A stretch of DNA of 64,000 bases from Streptomyces sp. M41(2017). GTDB taxonomy: Bacteria; Actinomycetota; Actinomycetes; Streptomycetales; Streptomycetaceae. Within the stretch, counting starts at the first letter, position 1; each line of letters opens with the position of its first letter. Made by a program: the position numbers and the translations under genes. Positions 58,159-64,000 of the stretch are shown piece by piece. The notes beneath the pieces are model-generated. The model ran no database searches. It was not told the origin of the DNA and saw only the letters and a program-made list of their open reading frames with translations. The DNA is taken from the NCBI RefSeq assembly GCF_002078175.1, contig NZ_MWFK01000002.1, positions 620,001 to 684,000 of the forward strand, given 5' to 3'.

Positions 58159-59040
58159 GTGACACCCCTGAGCATCCCCGGATTCGCCCAGCACCGCGTG
58201 CGGGTCGACGACGGTGTCTTCCTGCACGCGGCGGTCGGCGGCAGCGGGTCGCCGGTCGTGCTGCTGCACGGCTTTCCGCAGACGCATCTCATGTGGCGGC
58301 ACGTCGCCGCCGATCTCGCCGCCGACCACACGGTCGTCTGTCCCGACCTGCGCGGCTACGGCGCCAGCGACAAGCCCGCGGAGACCGGTCCCGAGGTGTA
58401 CTCCAAGCGCACCATGGCGAGGGACGTCGTCCGTCTGGCGGCGGAGCTCGGGCACGAGCGCTTCGACCTGGTCGGTCACGACCGCGGCGCCCTCGTCGCC
58501 TTCCGCGCCGCCCTGGACCATCCGAGGGCGGTGGCCCACGTGGCCGTACTCGACGTCCTGCCGACGCTCGACATGTGGGACGCGCTGCACGGCGTGTCCG
58601 CCGCGGTCGCCTTCCACCTCTACCTGACGGCTCAGCCGCCCGGCCTGCCCGAGCGGCTGATCGAGGGCGCGCCCGACGCGTTCTTCGGCCACTTCCTCGA
58701 CGTGTGGGCCAACGATCCGCGGGCGGTCCCCTCCGGCGTCCGCCGCCACTACCTCGACGCCTGCGCCGCGGCGGTGCCGTCGATCGTCGCCGACTACCGC
58801 GCCTCCGCCGGGGTCGACATCGACCACGACAGCGCCGACCGGGCCGCCGGGAACCGGCTGGCCATGCCCGTGACCGTGCTCCAGCAGGACTGGGGTGCCG
58901 CGCTCGGCTTCCAGGCCGAGCAGCTCTGGAGCGCCTGGGCGCCGGACCTGCGCCACCGCACGGTGGACTGCGGGCACTTCATGGCGGAGGAGGACCCCGG
59001 GCTGATCGGTGCCGAGATCCGCGCGCTCGGCGAGCGCTGA
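58159..59040 (+). CDS. alpha/beta hydrolase (haloacetate dehalogenase / epoxide hydrolase-like)
   Basis: A 293-residue cytoplasmic hydrolase. LLHGFPQTHLMWRHVAADLA and PDLRGYGASDKP are followed by a nucleophile elbow GHDRGA, with Asp instead of Ser, and a late His in CGHFMAEEDP. Asp nucleophiles in this context occur in haloalkane/haloacetate dehalogenases and epoxide hydrolases. HGFPQ and DRGA particularly resemble fluoroacetate dehalogenase. A substrate cannot be fixed. The GTG start at 58159 has GGAG upstream. Confidence 0.9.
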   Translation: MTPLSIPGFAQHRVRVDDGVFLHAAVGGSGSPVVLLHGFPQTHLMWRHVAADLAADHTVVCPDLRGYGASDKPAETGPEVYSKRTMARDVVRLAAELGHERFDLVGHDRGALVAFRAALDHPRAVAHVAVLDVLPTLDMWDALHGVSAAVAFHLYLTAQPPGLPERLIEGAPDAFFGHFLDVWANDPRAVPSGVRRHYLDACAAAVPSIVADYRASAGVDIDHDSADRAAGNRLAMPVTVLQQDWGAALGFQAEQLWSAWAPDLRHRTVDCGHFMAEEDPGLIGAEIRALGER

Positions 59041-59064
59041 CCCCCTCTCACCCGCACGACCCCG

Positions 59065-59571
59065 TCAGGCCGTGGCCGGAGGATCCTGCGGCACGAAGCC
59101 CAGGTCGACGGGGGTCGTGGGCGGGCCGTCGCTCCGTACGGCCGCGAGCAGGTCCGGGAGTTGCGGCGGCCACAGCGGTTCGACGGCCGCCGACAGCTCG
59201 TCCGGCGTCCACCACCTCCCGCGGAGGATCCCGTCGGCGGCGTGCGCCGAGCCGAGTTCGCCGGTCAGGTCCCGGCGGGGACCGTGGGTGAGGAAGATGT
59301 GCTCGTGCTGCCGCACGGGGACGCCGATCCTGGTGAAGTCGTGTTCCCACAGGCACAACAGCGTCCCGTCGAGGGGGATGTCGTCCCAGCCGGTCTCCTC
59401 GCGGAGCTCGCGGCGGGCGGCCTGAAGCGGTGTCTCGCCGGGGTCCAGCCCGCCGCCGGGCAGCGCCCAGTGGACGCCGACCTCCTCGTTGTCGTACCGG
59501 AACATGAACACGGCACCGGCGGGATCGAGCACCACGACTCTGGCCGCCTGCCTGGGGATCCGCATCCCCAC
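59065..59571 (-). CDS. Nudix hydrolase
   Basis: A 168-residue pyrophosphohydrolase acting on a nucleoside diphosphate linked to another moiety. The Nudix box is complete (GGGLDPGETPLQAARRELREETGW). The frame begins with GTG at 59571, with an ATG two codons later, and no good ribosome site for either. Its promoter region adjoins an iron box, but the box is closer to the divergent gene. Confidence 0.92.
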   Translation of the reverse strand: MGMRIPRQAARVVVLDPAGAVFMFRYDNEEVGVHWALPGGGLDPGETPLQAARRELREETGWDDIPLDGTLLCLWEHDFTRIGVPVRQHEHIFLTHGPRRDLTGELGSAHAADGILRGRWWTPDELSAAVEPLWPPQLPDLLAAVRSDGPPTTPVDLGFVPQDPPATA

Positions 59572-59630
59572 ACGGTGTCAGAGCGACAGGGCCGTGTCGA
59601 TCGAAGGGTGAACGACCTCGACCTATACAC

Positions 59631-59649
59631 TTAGGTGAGGCTAACCTAA
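59631..59649. promoter_or_regulatory. iron box (DmdR/IdeR operator)
   Basis: TTAGGTGAGGCTAACCTAA matches the actinobacterial iron-box palindrome TTAGGTTAGGCTAACCTAA at 18 of 19 positions. It lies 10 bases before the GTG of the rightward HTH-like gene and 60 bases from the Nudix start, so iron repression of one or both is expected. Confidence 0.88.
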
Positions 59650-59659
59650 AGTTGCACGA

Positions 59660-60238
59660 GTGGATGAAGTAACCGACACCGATGCCGGGTTGGCGGCCTG
59701 GGCCGACGACGTCCTGGCCCACCTCGACGCACGGCACCGGCTCGACCAAGAGCTCCTCGTGGCACTCGGGCGCGAACCGAATCTGCGCGAGGAGACCCTG
59801 ACCCGCATGGCGGAGGCCGTGCGGGCGGCCGCCCTGGGGATCGACGCCGCCGGATGCGCCGCGGCCGCCGGGGTCCCCGAACGCCTGCTGCTCAACTGGC
59901 GGGCCTCGGACCCCTCGTTCGAAGAAGCCATGACCGCGGCGACCGGCCTGCGCCGGTCGCACGGGCACAGCGAGGAGAAGCCCCTCCCCCTGACCCCGCT
60001 CGAACTGCGCACGCTGCTCACCGTCATCCGCGCGGGTGCCGCGGTGGGCGCCGCGGGCGCACGCGTCGGGGTGTCACGCCGTCGACTGGACGAGGCGCGC
60101 AGGCGGCGTCCGGAGGTGAACGCACTCGTCCTCGCGGCACGCCGCGCCCGGGCACCGAAGTCCGCCCGCCGGAGCGGATCCTCGTACGGACACCGGTACC
60201 GGCTCCTTCAGGTCGACGGCGACCCGGCCGTCGGATAG
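59660..60238 (+). CDS. iron-box-controlled HTH-like protein of unknown function
   Basis: A 192-residue basic protein. I recognise no family, but two segments look like helix-turn-helix units: GIDAAGCAAAAGVPERLLLNW, and GAAVGAAGARVGVSRRRLDEARRR. Both resemble phage-terminase/resolvase-type helices. The C-terminus is Arg- and Ser-rich. The GTG at 59660 lies 10 bases after an iron box, with no Shine-Dalgarno sequence. Expression should rise under iron limitation. Its neighbour on the right is the NRPS-MbtH operon, so a regulator of a siderophore-type cluster is a reasonable guess. Confidence 0.75.
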   Translation: MDEVTDTDAGLAAWADDVLAHLDARHRLDQELLVALGREPNLREETLTRMAEAVRAAALGIDAAGCAAAAGVPERLLLNWRASDPSFEEAMTAATGLRRSHGHSEEKPLPLTPLELRTLLTVIRAGAAVGAAGARVGVSRRRLDEARRRRPEVNALVLAARRARAPKSARRSGSSYGHRYRLLQVDGDPAVG

Positions 60239-60439
60239 CCGCCGCTCGCGGCACCCCGAACGGCGCCGGCACGACCGGCCTCACACCTCGCCACCCTCGC
60301 GCACCCCGCGGCCGACATCGCGTGCACCGCCGACCAGCGCCCTCGCGCACGCGGAGGCCGACGTCGAGTGCGCCACCGACGTCGTGCCGCGCGAGCTGCC
60401 GACCGACAGGACCTGAGAGGGTCCGCGGGTGTCCCAAGG

Positions 60440-60667
60440 TCAGGAGCAGGGGCGGCCCGGATAGTCGTCGCTCTCCGGTACGCCCGCGGCGCGCATCCTG
60501 CCGAGGACCTCACGCAGGACCGCCTCGTCGTCGATCCCGAGCGGGCCGTTGACGTCCCGGTCGAAGACCAGCGTCTCCGTCGCGGTGTGCCAGATCACCC
60601 ACCTGAGCGGGTCCGGTGACACCCCCAACTCCGCGTGGGGATCCGTGCCGTGCGTCCGTACGCTCAT
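60440..60667 (-). CDS. small protein coupled to the amidohydrolase
   Basis: A 75-residue protein of no recognised family (PDPLRWVIWHTATETLVFDRDVNGPLGIDDEAVLREVLGRMRAAGV). Its ATG at 60667 overlaps the amidohydrolase stop by 4 bases (ATGA), so it is the last gene of the NRPS-MbtH-amidohydrolase operon. Strand-strand-helix character is predicted. It may be an accessory or immunity-type protein for the pathway; nothing in the sequence says which. The 200 bases to its right end of the convergent HTH-like gene hold no gene. Confidence 0.75.
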   Translation of the reverse strand: MSVRTHGTDPHAELGVSPDPLRWVIWHTATETLVFDRDVNGPLGIDDEAVLREVLGRMRAAGVPESDDYPGRPCS

Positions 60668-62238
60668 GCCGTCGCCTCCACTGTGTCCTGGCCCGCGACG
60701 TACGTCGCGACCACCTCGATGTCGCCGATGCGCGAGACCTCCACCGACCGCGGATCGTCCGCGAGCACGGCCAGATCGGCCCACTTCCCCGGCGTCAGAC
60801 TGCCCAGACTGTCCTCCCAGCGGCACGCGAAGGCCCCGGCGACGGTGTACGCGCGCAGCGCCTCGTCCACCGTGACGCCCTCGTCCGGGCCGATCGTCCG
60901 GCCCGATCCGGAGGCCCGCTCGACCATGAACTGCACGGCCCGCAGCGGTGATCCGTCGGTGACGGGCCGGTCGGAGCTGCCGACCAGCGTGATGCCGTGG
61001 TCCAGGAAGCCCCTCCCCCGGTAGAGCCAGGGAGCCCGGCCCGCTCCCATGATCGCGGCGTAGTCGTCGCCGAAGGAGCGCAGGAAGTTCGGCTGGACCA
61101 CGGCGATCACACCGAGCCGGGCGAACCGCTCCAGTTGGTCGGGCCGGATCAGGCCGGCGTGCTCGACACGGTGCCGTGCGTCCGTACGGGGCCGGAGGCG
61201 CTGGGCGTGTTCCAGCGCGTCCAGGGCGACATCGGCCGCCCGGTCCCCGATGGCGTGGACGGCGAGCTGCCACCCCGCGAGGTGTCCGTCGACGACGGTC
61301 GCGGCGAGCACCTCGGGATCCTCCTGCAACCGGCCCGCGTGGTCGAGGCCTTCGTAGGGTTCGCTCAGGGCGGCGGTGCGCGCCATCATGCCGCCGTCGG
61401 TGTAGATCTTGAGCGCTCCCACGGACAGCCAGGCGTCGCCGAACCCGGTGCGCAGGCCGAGGTCGAGGGCGCGCGGGATGCCGTCGGACGGGTGAGTGGT
61501 CGCCTCGTGCAGCCGGTCGGCGGCCACCATCAGCTGCACCCGCAGCGGCAAGGCGCCCTGTTCGCGGGCGAGTTGGTAGGCGCCGAGCTCGACGGGACTG
61601 TGGCCGAACAGCGCGCCGCCGATCCCGGCCTCGGCGACGGCGGTCACCCCCTCCGCAAGGCACTCCCGTGCGGCCCGGCCGATCGCGTCCGCGAGTTCCT
61701 GCTGGGAGTGGGGCAGCCGCAGGGCCCGGGCCGCGCCCATCGCCCCCTCGGCGAGGAAGCCGTCCTCGTGCTCGATGCCGGCCGGGAGCAGGTCGAGGAC
61801 GGCGGTGCTGACCACGCATCCGTGGCCCGAGTCGTGCATCAGGAACACTTTGCGCCCGCCGCCGGCCTTGTCGAGTTCCACGGCCCTCAGATGGCGTCCC
61901 AGGGCCCGCTGGTCGTAGCCCGCGAGATGGACCCAGCCGTCGACGGGGACCTGCGCGGCGACCCCGGCGACAATGGTGAGCGCCTCCTCCACAGTGGTGC
62001 ACGACGCGATGCTCGGCGTGCCCGACTTGAGTCCGGTCCAGGCCAGGTGGACGTGGCTGTCGATGAACCCGGGCAGTACGGTGGCCCCTTGGAGGTCGAC
62101 CACGCGGCGCGCGGGCAGCGAGGTCACCTCCTCGTCCAGGCCCACGATCCGGCCCCGCCAGATGCCGAGGTCGTGGGCGACGGGCCGGTCGGGGTCCATG
62201 GTGACGAACCGCGCGTTCGTCAGTCGCGTGCAGAGCAT
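60664..62238 (-). CDS. amidohydrolase (YtcJ-like)
   Basis: A 524-residue metal-dependent hydrolase of the amidohydrolase superfamily, YtcJ/imidazolonepropionase-like type. It has the HxH metal motif PGFIDSHVHLAW, a later His in HAIGDRAADVALDALEHA and HRVEHAGLI, and an Asp in VGSSDRPV. The small beta-domain is split between the N- and C-termini (VVDLQGATVLPGF; LTPGKWADLAVL). It starts 8 bases after the MbtH stop and overlaps the next gene, so it is inside the NRPS operon. It may hydrolyse an amide or formyl group of the peptide product or its precursor. Confidence 0.9.
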   Translation of the reverse strand: MLCTRLTNARFVTMDPDRPVAHDLGIWRGRIVGLDEEVTSLPARRVVDLQGATVLPGFIDSHVHLAWTGLKSGTPSIASCTTVEEALTIVAGVAAQVPVDGWVHLAGYDQRALGRHLRAVELDKAGGGRKVFLMHDSGHGCVVSTAVLDLLPAGIEHEDGFLAEGAMGAARALRLPHSQQELADAIGRAARECLAEGVTAVAEAGIGGALFGHSPVELGAYQLAREQGALPLRVQLMVAADRLHEATTHPSDGIPRALDLGLRTGFGDAWLSVGALKIYTDGGMMARTAALSEPYEGLDHAGRLQEDPEVLAATVVDGHLAGWQLAVHAIGDRAADVALDALEHAQRLRPRTDARHRVEHAGLIRPDQLERFARLGVIAVVQPNFLRSFGDDYAAIMGAGRAPWLYRGRGFLDHGITLVGSSDRPVTDGSPLRAVQFMVERASGSGRTIGPDEGVTVDEALRAYTVAGAFACRWEDSLGSLTPGKWADLAVLADDPRSVEVSRIGDIEVVATYVAGQDTVEATA

Positions 62239-62245
62239 CGCCGGG

Positions 62246-62461
62246 TCAGCCCGTCCGCCGCATGCTCTCCACGAGGCTCTTGGGGCGCATGTCCGTCCAG
62301 TTGCTCTCGATGTGGTCCAGGCACGCGCGGCGCGGGCCGGGGCCGTGCACCACGGTCCAGCCGGCGGGCACGTCGACGAAGTCGGGCCACAGGCTGTACT
62401 GGCCCTCGTCGTTGACGAGCACGCGGTAGAGGCCTTCGGGGTTCTCGAACGGGTTGGTCAT
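62246..62461 (-). CDS. MbtH-like NRPS accessory protein
   Basis: A 71-residue protein that binds and activates NRPS adenylation domains. The signature is complete: NPFENPEGLYRVLVNDEGQYSLWPDFVDVPAGW and CLDHIESNWTDMRP. It lies directly downstream of the NRPS gene (about 120 bases) and 8 bases before the amidohydrolase. Confidence 0.97.
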   Translation of the reverse strand: MTNPFENPEGLYRVLVNDEGQYSLWPDFVDVPAGWTVVHGPGPRRACLDHIESNWTDMRPKSLVESMRRTG

Positions 62462-62483
62462 CAGATCTTCCTCACGGTCTCTT

Positions 62484-62513
62484 GGATCGGTCGTGATCGG
62501 TCATGATCGGTCG
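62484..62513. repeat. three tandem 10-bp repeats GATCGGTCnt
   Basis: GGATCGGTCG, TGATCGGTCA, TGATCGGTCG follow one another between the MbtH start and the NRPS stop. The 10-bp period places all copies on one helical face, which could be a protein-binding array or a simple repeat. Confidence 0.6.
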
Positions 62514-62582
62514 GCGGGCTTCGTCGGCGACGGAGACATCCGCCGGGGCCGGAGCGTCGGGGTGGCAGCGGGATTCGTTCGG

Positions 62583-64000
62583 TCAGGGCGCCTCCGCGGT
62601 GTCGGCGGGCCGCTCGCCGGCGCCCGGTGCGCCGGCGCGGGTCACGAGGGCCCGCAGGGCGCGGAACCAGGTCTCCGCCAGGTCATGGACCGACTCCTCG
62701 GGCAGGACGCCGGGAGCGAAGGTCCAGTGCGCGGAGAGTTCGGGTCCGGTGGGGAGGTCCTCGGTCAGGGCGTTGACGGTCAGGGCGTGGGACAGCGGCA
62801 TCTCCGGATCGCCGTCCAGGTCGGCGGCGTCGTCCTCGGGGGCGTACGACCAGTCGGTGGCCTCGGGGACACCGAACCGTCCCATGTAGTTGAACTCGAC
62901 CTGAGGTGAGCCGAGGCGGGCCAGCGCGGGGCCGGTGGCCGGATTGAGGTGGCGCAGCAGACCGTGTCCCACGCCGGCGGCGGGCAGAGCGGCGAGGTGA
63001 TCGCGGACGCGTGCCAGGGCCGTGTCGAGCGCGGGTCCGCCCACGAGGGCGTCGGCCAGGTCGAGGGGGCCGGGGTCGAGCCGTACCGGAACGACGCTGG
63101 TGAACCAGCCGACGGTGCGGGACAGGTCGGCGTTGCCGGCGAGTTCCTCCTCGCGGCCGTGGCCCTCCAGGTCCACGAGCACCCCGCCGGTGCCGTCGCC
63201 GTCCTCGTCGTGCCGGGTGCGCCAGTCGGCGACGGCCACCGCGAGGCCGGTCAGCAGGACGTCGTTGACGGTCGCGCCGAGGACGCTCGGTACCCGGCCC
63301 AGCAACGGCGTGGTGACGTCGGCGGGCAGGGTGAGGGACAGGTTCCGCGCGGTGGCGGTGACATCGAGCCGCGGGTCGAGCGGGCGGGTCGTGGGGAGCG
63401 GAGGGGCGTCGGCCAGGATCGCGGTCCACAGCGGGAGTTCGTCCTCGCGGGCCGGGTCGGCGGCCCGTTCGGTGAGCAGCCGTGACCAGCGGCGGAACGA
63501 CAGGTCGACGGGGGCGAGGGCCGGGGTGCGGCCCTCGGTGGTGTCCTGCCAGGCGGCGGCGAGGTCCGGCAGCAGGATGCGCCAGGACACGCCGTCGACT
63601 ACCAGGTGGTGGACGAGCAGGAGCAGCCGTCCGGGGACGCCGGGCCCGGCGTCGAACCAGACGCCCTGCACCATGCGCCCGGCGTCCGGGTCGAGCCGGT
63701 CCTGCGCGGCGCGGGCGTGCCGGCTCACCGTGGCGCGCAGGGCGGTCTCGTCGGCGCCCACGACGTCGGCCCGTACGAGCCAGGAGGCCGCGTCGACGCT
63801 GCCGGGCGCGGGTACCCGGAGCGACCATGTCTCGGCGCCGTCGGTGGTGGCCCGCTCCAGGCGTGCCCGCAGCAGGTCGTGCCGGTCGGTCACGGCCTGG
63901 AGAAGCACGTGAAGTGTGGCCAGGTCCAAGGTGGCGGGCGTCTGGACGAACGCCACCTGGTGGTAGCCGGCCATCGGGCCGCCGAGTTCCCGCAGGGCGT
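62583..64000 (-). CDS. nonribosomal peptide synthetase, C-terminal epimerization domain (partial)
   Basis: The leftward frame continues unbroken across the right edge of the window, so only the last 472 residues are seen. They form an epimerization (E) domain: HHLVVDGVSWRIL (E domains have this in place of the condensation motif HHxxxDGWS), GHGRE, TVGWFTSVVPV and VEFNYMGRF. E domains convert the thiolation-bound residue from L to D. The protein ends about 40 residues after the domain with no thioesterase, so chain release or transfer must occur elsewhere. MbtH and an amidohydrolase follow in the operon. An iron box 3 kb away makes a siderophore plausible. Confidence 0.93.
   Translation of the reverse strand, partial: ALRELGGPMAGYHQVAFVQTPATLDLATLHVLLQAVTDRHDLLRARLERATTDGAETWSLRVPAPGSVDAASWLVRADVVGADETALRATVSRHARAAQDRLDPDAGRMVQGVWFDAGPGVPGRLLLLVHHLVVDGVSWRILLPDLAAAWQDTTEGRTPALAPVDLSFRRWSRLLTERAADPAREDELPLWTAILADAPPLPTTRPLDPRLDVTATARNLSLTLPADVTTPLLGRVPSVLGATVNDVLLTGLAVAVADWRTRHDEDGDGTGGVLVDLEGHGREEELAGNADLSRTVGWFTSVVPVRLDPGPLDLADALVGGPALDTALARVRDHLAALPAAGVGHGLLRHLNPATGPALARLGSPQVEFNYMGRFGVPEATDWSYAPEDDAADLDGDPEMPLSHALTVNALTEDLPTGPELSAHWTFAPGVLPEESVHDLAETWFRALRALVTRAGAPGAGERPADTAEAP

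Noticed and set aside
60290..60414. Imperfect 24-base direct repeat GCCGACRTCGMGTGC in a gap, with a short frame ending at 60414
   Set aside because: The two copies are in different frames and no start or ribosome site is present; at most it is a gene remnant.

Overview
The window is high-GC DNA with the strong third-position GC bias, GTG/TTG starts, leaderless genes, Tat signal peptides and GC-rich terminators without long U-tracts that are typical of Streptomyces or a close relative. It reads as a chromosomal accessory or arm region. It is dense in single-gene regulators, secreted polysaccharide-active enzymes and sugar ABC transporters, and it runs into a nonribosomal peptide (NRPS) locus at the right edge. 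I saw no tRNA, rRNA, CRISPR array, insertion sequence or phage gene.

Left part (1-12.6 kb): an ECF-type sigma factor fused to a zinc anti-sigma-like motif, a membrane segment and the start of a CAP domain (cut by the window edge); a DEAD-box helicase behind a perfect leader hairpin; a methionyl-tRNA synthetase of unusual type with a long structured leader; a secreted GH87 alpha-1,3-glucanase; an aldo/keto reductase divergent from a TetR repressor across three operator repeats; a TetR/metallo-beta-lactamase-fold divergent pair around a 14-bp palindrome; and a PL7 alginate lyase.

Middle-left (12.6-26.7 kb): an AHSA1-type protein; a HelR-type RNA polymerase-protecting helicase preceded by a rifamycin-associated element; a solute:sodium symporter; an ECF41-type module (SDR oxidoreductase, carboxymuconolactone decarboxylase-like protein, and a sigma factor with a SnoaL-like tail) with a matching TGTCACA-N16-CGTC promoter; a leaderless ParA-like ATPase with a small translationally coupled partner; two MarR regulators; a small acidic protein with calcium-loop repeats; an alpha/beta hydrolase, a YrdB protein, a GNAT acetyltransferase and an MFS exporter.

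Sugar region 1 (26.7-35.3 kb): a secreted PA14-GH2 glycosidase, a LacI regulator and a four-gene ribose/galactofuranose-type ABC importer share a TACANCGTTGGAAG operator. The inferred scheme is extracellular cleavage, uptake by the importer and repression by the LacI protein. Then come a methyltransferase, a HIT-like protein, a cold-shock protein with a terminator-like leader, a lamin-tail-domain secreted protein with a structured leader, a DUF1801 protein, a TetR regulator, an MFS transporter and a large membrane protein of unknown function.

Sugar region 2 (42.9-55.3 kb): a secreted GH106 alpha-L-rhamnosidase-like enzyme diverges from a compact operon: a Tat lipoprotein binding protein, two permeases, a LacI regulator, and two cytoplasmic glycosidases (GH5-like and GH3). 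No ATPase is encoded, so a shared MsiK-type ATPase is inferred. The arrangement suggests outside trimming, oligosaccharide uptake and cytoplasmic hydrolysis.

Right part (55.3-64 kb): a cyanase whose 3' end overlaps the GH3 gene, a SARP/BTAD regulator, an alpha/beta hydrolase, a Nudix hydrolase, an iron-box-controlled HTH-like protein, and a leftward operon of NRPS (epimerization domain at its C-terminus), MbtH, YtcJ-type amidohydrolase and a 75-residue protein. The iron box next to this operon makes a siderophore-type product plausible but unproven.
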